32,500 nucleotides of DNA from Chara braunii (lineage: Eukaryota; Streptophyta; Charophyceae; Charales; Characeae), in the NCBI GenBank assembly GCA_003427395.1, contig BFEA01000136.1, positions 1,614,533-1,647,032 of the forward strand. Reading direction: 5' to 3'. Of the stretch, positions 19,241-28,582 are shown one piece after another. The stretch's first letter is position 1; the number at the start of each line of letters is the position of its first letter. Position numbers and translations under genes: made by a program. Under the pieces are notes generated by a model, which made no database searches, had not been told where the DNA came from, and saw only the letters and a list, made by a program, of their open reading frames with translations.

Positions 19241-19708
19241 AAAAACCTTTTATTCTCATCATTGATTGGCAGCCTGGGGCGATCTCGGCAATCCTGGCCC
19301 AGATAGGACGAGATGGACTGGAACACGTAGTGGAGTATACTTCCAAGATGGTACTTGTTTGCAAGAGGAACTACTTTGCGCCATCGGGGGAATGCTTTGA
19401 TGCTTTGTGGGGAATCAGTAATTTCCGAGCGTACTTATACGACCAAAAGTTCATGTTAGTCACATATCAGGAACCACTCCTTGCATTTAAGAAGTCAAAG
19501 GATTACTCGGGTATGATGGACGATGGGCTACCATGTTGAAGAGCATGAAATTTGACATTCGCCACAGGAAGCACAAACGACACAGAAACGTTGACAGACA
19601 GGCACGTCTGCACCGGCCCGACAAAGTACCCGCAAGTGAAGAAGTGACTTCGTGGAACAATCGGGAATCAAAGAGCGAGCACAAGTACGGAGAGGTGGAA
19701 ATCCTCTA
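19241..19708 (+). pseudogene. pol: E2 RNase H domain
   Basis: Degrades RNA in the RNA-DNA hybrid. PFILIIDW-x-PGAISAILAQ matches the first strand and first catalytic Asp (19264), though the family TDAS is altered. SGECFDALW carries the Glu (19390). The position where family members have DH-x-PL reads YQEPL, so the Asp there appears replaced by Tyr (19465). A frameshift near 19539 leads to GRWATMLKSMKFDIRHRK and RHRNVD-RQARLHRP, equivalent to the usual domain end before integrase. TAG at 19706. Confidence 0.8.
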
Positions 19709-19838
19709 GAAGGTCTGCATCTTTACTCAAAAGCGATGGCTGCTCCCTCCTCGCTCCCCGATTTTACTACTACTTCTCACCTCCCCAACCATTCATTCTT
19801 CTCAAATCTTCCAGATAAGTTACAAAAAAAAAAAAAGG

Positions 19839-20096
19839 TTGCGTTATTTTTGCATGTGCATTTTGCTAGTCTACGGAGTGGACTTTTACCCACATGAGTC
19901 AGGATTTGTTGATTGGGTAGATTGTTCCATGTGCGTCAATCACACGCAGTGCACATGCATTCAATATCGGACAGTTAGCAAGGTTTGGAAGTGTCCTCTG
20001 TGTCGTACGGATAAGCTTCCTACGGAAGCTCGATTTGCAACTGCTAGGACTAACAGACCCGAAGAAGATGAGAAGTGCCGACTAGTGGAAGTCTGA
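19839..20096 (+). pseudogene. PHD-finger-like module between RNase H and integrase
   Basis: A Cys-rich open stretch downstream of a Ser/Pro/Thr-rich linker (about 19740-19820) and a 13-A run that marks a frame change. The visible zinc pattern is VDWVDCSMC, then NH, TQC, and after 13 residues VWKCPLC. That matches the second half of a PHD finger: C-x2-C, H-x2-C, then W-x-C-P-x-C, with the hallmark Trp two residues before the last Cys pair. The gap from C-x2-C to His is two residues instead of four or five, and the expected first Cys pair is only hinted at by FCMC. PHD fingers read histone H3 tails. Such a domain here could guide insertion to chromatin, which is inference. A basic/acidic tail follows to TGA at 20094. 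A degenerate RING or another treble-clef finger is possible. Confidence 0.5.
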
Positions 20097-20289
20097 ACGA
20101 ATAAAATCCTACTAACAAAATTAGTTGGTAAGTCACTAGAGAACCATACAAAGCTTGACAGACATCGGACAACCGAAAAATCTCGGGACTTCTGATGGAT
20201 CAACGATCATCTAGAGAAGCGTAAAACAAACGAATCAGAATTATGGTTGACAGTTTCATACCTGTTCCAACGACACGATTGGACCCGAT

Positions 20290-21360
20290 CCACTCATGAG
20301 GAATAGGGTTCTCACTTTCCGAAACATGTCACGGAAGGAACTATCGATCGAAATCGATGGTTCTGGTCTAATATTCGTGAAGATGTTAGGCACGAGGTCA
20401 ATAATTGTCCACTCTGTGTTGTCGATCGGGCACCGATCCGCAACCCAAACACAATAGTTCCAAGAAAGGTAGAGTGCCCTTTTCAGCGTGTTTGCATGGA
20501 TACTACAAATGCTAATGTGCCATCTGGCCCTAATCGATGCAAATATTTGATTTTACTGACTTAAATTGATCATTTTTCAAAATACATAAAAGTTTGTCTG
20601 TGCAAGACGAGCAAGGCCTCAGAAATAGCGACCTATGTCGATCGATTCCTCAATACCATCTACATAATATAGAAGAGATCTTAACCAATAACGAGTCCGA
20701 GTTTAAGACTGAAGTAGAGGAACTGCTGACACATAGAAGCGTCACCCTCCGCCATACTACTTCGCATGTCTCCCTGTCTAATGGACTCGCGAAAAACGCA
20801 AATCCCATGATAAAAACCGACCTACGACAGAATCTAGCGGCTAATGACATGCATCCCTGACCCAAGATTGTGTACCAGATCATTGGAATTCATCGGACCA
20901 CCTCTCACAAATCGACAGGATTCACCCCCTTCGAACTACGGACCAATAGTATTTTCTGTATCATCAACTGGGATGTCTCGGAAAATGTCGAGTCACGGGG
21001 AAAGGACACTCGGGCATCCCTTAAGGCCAAGGCCAAAAGGTACGTTAGATTAATGGAAAGGCAGTCCCTAGATTGGCCTGTAAAAGACAAAGGATGATCG
21101 AGTTGGCCCAAGGAAGAAAGGTCCGCAATTATGAGACCTGGAATGGGAATGCAGACTCTCAAATCCGATATAAATTAGGGGACCTCATACAACTATATAA
21201 ATGTGCATGCGACCAGAAACTTGCTCCCAAGTTTTCTCGCAGTTTTTGCGTAGTCGAACTCGGTCCCAATAGCGTGGATACGGTGCACATCGCTCCAAAA
21301 ACGGGCGCAAGTCATAACTCTGTTCCTATCGCCCGCCATATCTCCTATCTTCGTTCCTGA
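20290..21360 (+). pseudogene. pol: E2 integrase, catalytically dead
   Basis: DDE integrase that would insert element cDNA. The N-terminal zinc finger is visible as HFPKHVTEGT (20325) to NNCPLC (20406-20417). The first core Asp is in VCMDTTNAN (20499). TAA at 20562 and a frameshift near 20650-20670 follow. The second catalytic region reads LTNNESEF where family members have (S/T)D-x-G-x-EF, so Asp is Asn (20687). The third reads SNGLAKNAN where Glu is expected before the Asn-Ala-like end, so Glu is Lys (20792). A further frame change gives HRTTSHKSTGFTPFEL, the usual core end. The C-terminal part, YKLGDLIQLYK to PKFSRSFCVVELG, resembles a GPY/F-type domain with an altered GPF. I see no chromodomain. 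Confidence 0.85.
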
Positions 21361-21424
21361 CATTCCCCTAGTCCTCTCACTCCTTCCTCATCTCTCTCTA
21401 GTAGAGACGGAGATCCTACTCTTC

Positions 21425-21476
21425 TTTCCTCTTCCTCTTCCTCTTCCTCTTCCTCTTCCTCTTCCTCTTCCTCTTC
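21425..21476. repeat. (TTCCTC)n hexanucleotide repeat
   Basis: About eight to nine perfect copies of the hexamer in the spacer between integrase and the extra ORF of E2. The Glu-rich minus-strand frame over it is an artefact of the repeat. Confidence 0.95.
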
Positions 21477-21586
21477 TGATACCCTCTGCTCCCAACTATG
21501 GCCATGCGTTTCGCACTTGAGTCGGCCATCTCTACTCGACTTCTTCAACCTTGTCCGTCCCTGCAGTTTTGCTAAGTTGTTCATCC

Positions 21587-22974
21587 ATGGCTCAACCCCA
21601 ATCTAATGCGACTCATGCTGTTATTCAATCGACAAGCTAGGTACGCTGCAGTGGAGGTGACGATCTCGACGAATCATGGTTCTACGGTGATCTTGGTGGA
21701 GGCATCGACATTTTGACATTTCTCTCAATCAGCGCAAAGTGACGTTAACTTCCCGTGATAGTCGTATTTAGTGGCGATCTTTGCAGTATCGACATCGCTC
21801 GGTGGAGTGAAACAATGGAGAGACTGTACGGGCATGGGAGTGAACTCGTCGCGAATCGGTGGCAGCAACGGGCCAAACCAGCGAGTGGGTGGAAGGCACG
21901 GAGCGTATCAACACCTTTTCCTTGTGATCCGGTACATCTGATACCCGCTGCTTCTTCCTCTTCGTCCCTTCCAACCTCCTCGCCGATGAATCGCCTCCTT
22001 ACTTTCTCTCTCCCTTCTAATCTTCCAACTCTCTGGCCATCTTGGGCCGATGTCTACTCTCTCTTGAAATCCGTCCCATATCAATCCCCCCCTTTCTTCC
22101 CCGGTATATTCAGGATTGGATAGGATTTGTGGCCACGAGCTTCTATCTGCTCTCAGTGAACTTCAAGGCGCATTCGGCGTGTTATTACGAAAATTAGGAA
22201 CTAGTCTTCCCGGACGAAATTACTCTGCTGTTGGCCCAAGTCTGACCATCAAATACAGTTGGACTTCTTGTGGGACTCCTTTTTGGTGAAGTGGCACCAC
22301 GAGGAAGAGCGACTGTGACCAAGGAAATCCTGGTGTTCCTGGCACAGATCGTGGACGACCTCGCAGTGCCTCTAAGCATCATCTCCTTCAATCCTAGTGA
22401 TCCGAACCAAACAGAGCTAGTAACCTTTGAGTTGACGCTAATATTGACGGTCATCCGGACTAGCTGCACGGAGGACGTCGGACACTTCTTGGCTCAACAC
22501 GACCCAGTCGAGTGGAACTATCTCGACCTGGACGAAATCTCCCACGACGACTCTGATCCGGGAGATTTCTGGGCAGCTCACTGCGACAACGGGGAATTGT
22601 TGTTTGACCACGATCCCGAATCAATAGCTTTCCCCAATCAGCAAGCATAGGAAGAAGAGGAGGAAGTTGAAGTCGAGTACACTGATGAGAACGACGACGA
22701 AGACGAAGAAGAAAGCGAAGGAAGTGAGGACGAGGAGAGAGAGAGTCATCATCAGAAGAACACGAAGTAGTATCGCCAACAAGCTCGCGACTAACGGCAC
22801 CAGCGGACTGTGCGGAATCCGGAATCGGCTAGTCGCCACGATGATGAATCCTCTCGCCACCGCCGCCGGTCTCTCTCACCATCTCCCTCCTCTTCCGCTC
22901 CCTCCTCAGTTTGTCCTTGTCCTTTTTCCCGCTTGGGCGCTCTGTCCACGTCCCGTCTTCCTCCACCCTCTTAA
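21587..22974 (+). pseudogene. Post-integrase ORF of E2, unknown, acidic then Arg/Ser tail
   Basis: A broken frame of about 460 codons between integrase and the 3' LTR, on the same strand. It starts at ATG 21587 (MAQPQSN), runs in one frame to 22123 across stops at 21638, 21740 and 21746, and shows GGDDLDESWFYGDLGGG and ETMERLYGHGSEL. It shifts at about 22124 to a frame with GHELLSALSELQGAFGVLLR. It shifts again near 22285 to the frame of 22270-22974 with QIVDDLAVPLSI and HFLAQHDPVEWNYLDLDEIS. Then come TAG at 22648, a Glu/Asp-rich tract (about 22651-22745), TAG 22768 and TAA 22792, and an Arg/Ser tail (SRHRRRSLSPSPSSS) ending at TAA 22972. I recognise no family. It is not envelope-like: I see no signal peptide, furin site or membrane anchor. 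An acidic region beside an RS-like tail suggests a nuclear or RNA-linked role, which is inference. Confidence 0.55.
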
Positions 22975-23743
22975 TTAAATTTCATTCTCTCCGCTCTCCT
23001 ACGTTGAATTCCCCCTCGACTATCACATTTTTGTCAGCCAGCTCTTCTATCGTCACTTTGTTGTTCGCTTACTCTGTGAAGTTCACCCCTATGTCGCTAC
23101 CTTCTTTCATCTCAATAGTTTTCTCTTCAGTGTTGCATAGAGGCAGTACAACCACATGGAGTTCTATTGCATTATTTCTGGAACCTTCCCCGCTGTGGAA
23201 GATTACCAATCCCTATGCGATAACACTTTGTGTACGATCCTCACCCTCTACGCTGAATACCTCACATCGATTCCCCCCCATTCATTGAATCATTCATTTT
23301 GTTGATCTGAGTGACAAAGCCTCTTATTACTTTCCCCCACTACCATCGCAATGGCCTCAACCCCCTCCCTCCCCACTCCCAGTTGCCTACAATCGAGCGG
23401 AACATCAGTGAGTCGGCGGTAGCAGGCGAGGTTGATTCAGATCTTGACGATGCCATCTGGAAGACAACCAAGCATTCAAGGTCTCAATCTCCTCAATGAG
23501 GGTGGGAGATTATCCACGAGACATGACCATCAAAGTCTCGCGAGGATATGGCAATTGAAATCTACGTCTCCATGAGCAATCCAACTGACTCACTATGATG
23601 GAATGTTTTTTTTGTCTGCTCGTTGATACTCAGGGTTCCTCATTATCTCTTTTCCCCTTTTCTTCATGAACTCCAGTCCTTTTTGTCTTTCACCCATGCA
23701 ATCAAGAGATAACATAATTTTGGAACTCCCTGAACGTCACATA
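22975..23743 (+). other. E2 3' spacer before the LTR, no gene
   Basis: C/T-rich sequence with short frames only. A purine run (GAGGGTGGGAGA, 23499-23510) looks like a polypurine tract, but it lies about 230 bp from the mapped LTR start instead of next to it. The bases directly before 23744 are not purine-rich. Confidence 0.4.
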
Positions 23744-23890
23744 TGTGACACACCAACTTCTATACCTACATGACCTTTTGAAGCTCTGGGTTCTCACTTA
23801 GTCCCTTTTGAGCTTTTGGGGTACCCCTCTTTATTGCTATCAGCTTGATACAAGGATCAAAGGTCGACAAGGCCCTCTCACGGTTAAGGT

Positions 23891-23937
<47 letters not shown>

Positions 23938-24628
23938 CCGGACATCTTCGGCAATTTATGCATCTACGTAGGAATTATGCACGCCTTAGCGAGCGCGCTA
24001 GGAATTTTGTTCGGCAGTTGGGAACTCCAGAAATTACGAGCGTACTTCCCGCTAACGTGTCCTTTTTTGCAAGTGGATGTTTCGCATTTGCCTTTGAAAG
24101 CTCTGCGAATTTTCACTAGGATATTGAATAGACGTAGAATTTTTGTACACTCGATTTCGCGCGTCAACATTGCTTTAGAACCAAGATGGACGAAACGTAA
24201 TATTTTTGGTGCCTTTTTATTTTTTGGCGTCGACGTCATGCATGCAAGCTTCCCCCGCTTCCCCCTATGACCCATGCCATCTTCACCCTTCTCCTCTTCG
24301 TGCCTTTTTTCCGTCACCCGTAATTGTTTTTCATCCCCTCTCCCGCTTCGCTCTTCTCCCTTTCACCCCCCCTCGTCTGAATCTTGGTCTCGCGCCACAC
24401 TACTGACCGTGCTCTCTTTCTTCCCGTCTTTATCCCCGTTCAAGAACTGCCTACTGATTTCCTTCCCTAGAGTGTTTGAAGCCTCACATGACACCACGTA
24501 AGGAGGATACTCTCGTCACACCGTGATCTGATTGGCTACAAAGGAACTCGCGAGGATTGATATGGCTTTCCACGGGCAACGAACTTTTACACCCTCTTCG
24601 CCCCCTCCTATCTTCACCCCACTCTTCC
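23744..24628 (+). repeat. E2 3' LTR, match to 5' copy stops early
   Basis: Aligns with 12682/12688-13537. Begins TGTGACACACC. Relative to the 5' copy it has an expanded T tract (46 T), an extra TTAGCGAGCGCGC-like 13-mer near 23980-23995, and many single-base differences. Most of these are transitions and mostly leave this copy more A/T-rich. Homology ends at 24628 (CTCTTCC), upstream of the position equivalent to the TATA box. Either the rest was deleted or another sequence was joined here. Confidence 0.85.
23892..23937. repeat. Poly(T) tract, 46 bp, inside E2 3' LTR
   Basis: Uninterrupted run of 46 T. The equivalent place in the 5' LTR (about 12837-12862) is T-rich with C interruptions, so the tract grew or was purified after insertion. 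Exact length is unreliable in an assembly. Confidence 0.9.
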
Positions 24629-24639
24629 ACATGTGGTCA

Positions 24640-24958
24640 ACGACACTTCGAATCTGCGTTGAAACTTCTTCTGAAGTGGAGATCTTTCAGTGTTTTTGAA
24701 GTTCTCAGAAGTCTTGTTTCAACGATTTCAAAAGTGCTGAAAATGTTGAGTGCCTCTACATTGAATAAATCTTCAAAATGTACAGTGTTTGCCCTCTTGT
24801 CTGAGTGTATAGAAATGTTGAACATTCTGAAGGTTCTGAAGTGGCGAAGATGCTGAAAATTTTGAAGTACACCCCTCCATCCGAGTGTTTAGGAACGCTG
24901 AAGATTCTGAAAATTTTGAAGTGGTGAAAACGCTGAAGATTTTGACCCCCCCCCGCCC
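24640..24958. repeat. GAAGT/CTGAA-rich repeats including two 80-bp units
   Basis: Two direct units of 80 bp start near 24801 (CTGAGTGTAT) and 24881 (CCGAGTGTTT). Both contain GCTGAA, TTCTGAA and AAAATTTTGAAGT blocks. 24640-24800 shows looser versions of the same words. A C-rich run follows (24946-24970). The region starts immediately where the E2 3' LTR match ends. Confidence 0.65.
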
Positions 24959-24959
24959 C

Positions 24960-27269
24960 CCCCTCCCCCCGGTCTCCCCATATTTTGTTTCTTTCGTGAG
25001 GATGGATGAAGTCGCCGGTAGAGCTTGAATCCCAAAGTGCACAATAACATTGGTCGAAGTCCCGAGGCGAACGGGGATAAGAGGAAGGGTGCGATCAAGA
25101 GCATGTAGGTGTCGGGAAACTGCTGACACATTATACTTTTTGAGGCGAAGACATTCGTGGTGGACCTTGCCACACTCGAGGTCCATGAACTCGATGACAT
25201 CCTCGGCCGCTATAAGGGCAACGCTATAGTATGTTGTGAGGAGAGCATGACAAGTAGGAGGTTGTGGCCCTAGGAGGCACGTGCAAAGCGATACTTGCAT
25301 AACTAGGAGCAGTTGGAGATATAATCCCAGTGTAGTCCTCAGAGACAATAGCAGGAACGCAAATTTTGAATCCTCAGCGGGTATACCGGCCACCGTAGGG
25401 AGCTCTGAGGGACTAGACACAGTAGCTAGGTGGATGATGGGGTGCAGCTCGGAGTGTGGAATGCCTGAGGATAAGCTGTTGTGAAGTGATGCTAAAGGGC
25501 GTCAACATACGGGCAACTAGAAGAGGTGTGATCAGGCAGGCGAGAAGGAGTACATATAATTTGAGTGTGCAAAGGTCCTCACTCTCCGTAACAGTCAGGC
25601 AATCGTGATTCACGAGGAAACACAAAATCTATTGGAAGTGGTTGTTGTAGGACAGAAGAACGAGTCCTCGAAGGGGAGGACTTACAATAGAGGAACATCA
25701 AGGCAGAAAAAGCCCAAATGAGCTGGTCGTTCTCGAGGGTGACACCATCATCTGCGAAGGACTGGGTGTCGGGTCCCTGCTCGGGGTCGCTAGCAGAGCT
25801 CTCTGATGCGGGTCCATCATCGACGTCGGAAGGGTCACCAAGCAAGGCAAAAATGTGTCGAAAGAGGCCACGACTAGAACCTTGATGAGAGTCGTGGCGG
25901 TAGGTGGAAGACTGTCGAGGCTGTGAGGTGGAGGCACTAGAGGAACCAGCAGTGGTAGGGACATGAATCTGGGTTGGAATGTCGTTGCAGTCTCAAGCAG
26001 TGGCGTACCCCTTCGGCAGGGTCTCGATGGTAAAGCAAAGGAGGTGAGCTTGATACTCTGATGGTCGCCCGGCATGGAAAGACGGAATCATCGAAGTGTA
26101 GGATAGATGATCATGTGATATCTGGAGGCGGGCGTGCTGATAAGGCTGAATCTATTGCTTGAGCGCGTTAGTACCTCTAAGTCAATGGATATGGGTGATA
26201 AGGTCAAGGGCGGGGGTGGACGTCTGTTGGCAACTAAAATGATGGAGAAGTAAGGAGAGAAACTTGTTGGAATCCATGGAGTCAAAGTTGCTGTCGTGAG
26301 AACAGCGCTGAAGTTACCTAAGGTACGTACGCGAGATGTGGCAGGGGACGGGGCCAAATAGAGATACGGATGCCATGAAACATAAAGCGAACGCCATCAA
26401 ACATAAAGCACTCCACGCAATCCATAATCAAGTCGGGATATGGCCAAGTGTGTCATCGAAGATACGAAGAGTATGGGACAAGGGGCTGCTGGTACTAGGA
26501 TAGAGGTGGGAATGTCAGTGGGGGCAGAGGGGCCAGGGTTGGGGGAGATGGACAGGCGTAGGTGGCCTGTGATACACAAGGGATGGCAGAACCATGAGGG
26601 CCAACAACGCGGGATGCTGCGTGACAGTAAGTAGGGGGAGGACGGCGTCCGTAGGCTGGCTGGGAACCACAGGCTGGGAGGGGGAGTGTGGTTGAAGGAT
26701 GCCACGGGTGACATCCTGTTGTTGCTCAAGGTCGGCAATGTGTGTATAGGGACAAGGTGGGGGGGAGGGATGGAGGAATGGGGAGGAGGAGGGGGGTGTG
26801 AGGAAGCTCAATATCTCCAAGACAAGTGTCTGTGAGTGTGCTAGAGGAGGCAGGATGGACAACGAAGAGGTGTCCCTGACCGTCGCCCAGATCATCCCCT
26901 TGATGGACAGCCTAATGGTCACCATGATCATCACCTGATGGGCCAACGGGGACAGCCATCTGAGGCTTGCCCTCAGAAGCAGGGGTAACGGGCTCCTGCG
27001 AGCTAGGGCACTGAGGCAAGGGTCTGAGGAGGTGGCAATGTGCTCAACCCGGTCAATGCGCTCAACCATATGAACTAATCGATCATGAAACAGTTCTGGA
27101 AATCAGCCTTCAAGGACCAAAGGAGAGTGAGGATCTGATCCTGGGACAAGGGCACAACTGAGTCAGATACCATAGCGGAAAAGGTGTCTGCTGCCCTAGA
27201 AGCCACGCGGTGACAGTTCGCGGCACGAGCATCATGAGCACTGTTCTGTTCCTTACGGCTTTTCCCCAT
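24960..27269 (-). pseudogene. Decayed minus-strand reading frame, no recognised family
   Basis: Several minus-strand frames look like pieces of one decayed gene. It begins at MGKSRKEQNSAHDARAA (27269), with VPLSQDQILTLLWSLKADF. A frameshift near 27080 leads to HMVERIDRVEHIATSSDP. A long Pro/Ser-rich stretch (about 26400-26950) follows. Then come YPDLIMDCVECFMFDGVRFM, SMIPSFHAGRPSEYQAHLLC with TIETLPKGYATA, and LFRHIFALLGDPSDVDDGP with a Glu/Asp/Ser-rich stretch. The last piece is DVIEFMDLECGKVHHECLRL near 25130-25200. Stops and frame changes separate the pieces. I see no RT, integrase, transposase or kinase motif. It could be a decayed host gene or an ORF1-like part of a retroelement. Stretches without stops in Pro/Ser-rich sequence are weak evidence, so the pieces outside that zone carry the argument. 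Confidence 0.4.
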
Positions 27270-27332
27270 GTCGGAATCAAAATTCAAAGCAAAGGAAAGA
27301 GAATAACATATCAGTTCAAATCCCAATCAACT

Positions 27333-27395
27333 CAGATGAGTGAAATTCAATACTCTGAATTTACCAGGGGCAGGTCAGTTTGAAAATGATATCTC
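27333..27395. repeat. Dispersed repeat (partner at 30122-30178)
   Basis: Shares ATGAGT, CTCTGAATTTACC, GGGG, GGTC and GTTT in the same order with 30122-30178, both on the plus strand and 2.8 kb apart. The core GAATTTACC is identical. It sits just upstream of the start of the minus-strand pseudogene, so it may be part of a transposon end or promoter-proximal sequence. Confidence 0.5.
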
Positions 27396-27529
27396 AAGGC
27401 CATTGCCGTTTTTAAGAAAGCGAAAAAAAGGAATGAAGAGATTCAGTTTCCATCAGTTCAGAGACTCACCCTGCATGCAGCATAACCATCATCACAAGAA
27501 CAGAATGGGCAGAAGAATGGTGGTTAGAC

Positions 27530-27747
27530 CACCAGTACTTCGCCCAGCTTGAAATACGAATATGGGGCTCGTATACGGCCGCAACTTTCCGGGGTCAGGG
27601 TACTGTTACATGCTGAGCCGGCACACAGGCCCCGTTTGGGGGTCCCGACGGTTGCTGGGTTCCCCCAGGCCACACGCCCGACGGACGCGCGCCCTGGAGG
27701 CCCACGGTCGGCCTTAGGGCCGCAATCTTTGATCTGAGGCAGCATTC
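27530..27747. other. GC-rich block before the ATTT microsatellite
   Basis: About 200 bp of GC-rich sequence (for example CCGGGGTCAGGG, GGGGGTCCCGACGG, CCTGGAGGCCCACGG) that abuts a long tetranucleotide array. Frames on both strands stay open because of composition. The arrangement of a GC-rich body ending in a simple-sequence tail resembles SINE/LINE 3' ends. I found no A or B box and no target-site duplication. Confidence 0.35.
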
Positions 27748-27749
27748 AT

Positions 27750-27804
<55 letters not shown>

Positions 27805-27852
27805 TTTGTTTGTTTGTTTGTTTGTTTGTTTATTTATTTATTTATTTATTTA
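27748..27852. repeat. (ATTT)n microsatellite with internal (GTTT)n
   Basis: About 105 bp of tetranucleotide repeat. ATTT units flank a homogeneous block of GTTT units (about 27807-27829). The internal block looks like one A-to-G change that then spread by replication slippage. Confidence 0.95.
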
Positions 27853-28229
27853 CTTGCTGTCCTATTTTTGTTTGCTCAGGCATCATTTCAAACTTGCATT
27901 TCAGTTTGTCCTAAGGACCTTGGGTCTGTTCGGACAAGGCCACGTCTTTGGCCTGGTATGGACATAGGCAGGCCCTGTTGAGCCTGGTCCACTTTTGTCC
28001 GATAGCGGACACTCCCTGCTGCATCAGCACGGAGGGCCTGGACGTCCGGTAGGGACCCAAACAGGTCGTTTTAGGCCTAGGACCAGAGGCACACGGAGGC
28101 ATACCCGCAATGCCCAGCGCTACTTATAGCTGGGCAGGCCAGGGAAGACACACAGTTCGAGTAGCTCACTTCTTGGGCGACATGCTGCTGGAGCAGCGCG
28201 GGACAGCGCTGCGCAGGAGGTAGAGGAGC

Positions 28230-28230
<1 letters not shown>
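27853..28230. other. Region between two microsatellites, no gene
   Basis: No frame of note. A small hairpin TGTCCG-ATAG-CGGACA lies near 27997-28012. Words such as AGGCC and GGACAAGG recur. Function unknown. Confidence 0.35.
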
Positions 28231-28231
<1 letters not shown>

Positions 28232-28296
<65 letters not shown>

Positions 28297-28297
28297 N
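28232..28297. repeat. (AG)n microsatellite ending in an assembly N
   Basis: At least 32 GA units, then an ambiguous base N at 28297. The true length is unknown. The Ser/Leu repeats in translations over it are artefacts. Confidence 0.95.
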
Positions 28298-28437
28298 GAA
28301 GCCTGTGTTCGTCGAGAGAAGGGGAGAAGAAGGACCAAGAAGAACCAATGAGAATGGTTAGTCGTCATTGTCGTCACTGCCAAGCTCCAGCTATGGCCGC
28401 TACTACATATCGCCTAGGAGAAGACAGGGATAACCGC

Positions 28438-28485
28438 CCTCCTCCTCCTCCTCCTCCTCCTCCTCCTCCTCCTCCTCCTCCTCCC
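28438..28485. repeat. (CCT)n microsatellite
   Basis: Sixteen CCT units. A short plus-strand frame reads it as poly-Pro, but there is no support that it is translated. Confidence 0.9.
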
Positions 28486-28582
28486 CATGACTTGCCACCA
28501 TCAGATGAGGTCAGAATGCAGGAAGTCATGGCGAATCTTCCGAGCAAACATGTTCAACGTAATCTCCATGAAGTCTCCATCG

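Larger units (their letters stand above)
12682..24628 (+). mobile_element. Ty3/gypsy-type LTR retrotransposon E2, decayed
   Basis: One element of about 12 kb on the plus strand. Order: 5' LTR, PBS-like site 15171, gag 15283-15881, knuckle relic 16307, protease 16798-17415, acidic linker, RT 17736-19240, RNase H to 19708, PHD-like module 19839-20096, integrase 20290-21360, extra ORF 21587-22974, 3' LTR from 23744. RT before integrase places it in the Ty3/gypsy order, as opposed to copia. Every domain is interrupted by frameshifts or stops. The LTR copies differ at roughly one base in eight in the part I aligned, so the insertion is old. Element ends are uncertain by several bases at the left and unknown at the right, because the 3' LTR match stops early. 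Confidence 0.85.

Noticed and set aside
22621-22860. Minus-strand hydrophobic frame that looks like a small membrane protein
   Set aside because: It is the antisense of the acidic tract of the post-integrase ORF; Glu/Asp codons read backwards as Leu/Val/Phe.
23766-24317. Minus-strand frames with poly-Lys and a basic tail
   Set aside because: They read through the poly(T) tract and LTR sequence duplicated at the 5' end; no coding support.
12681-24635. ATGTG next to both ends of E2 as a 5-bp target-site duplication
   Set aside because: The same ATGTGAG precedes a related word at 14514, so it is more likely part of the element; the right end is not a proven LTR border.
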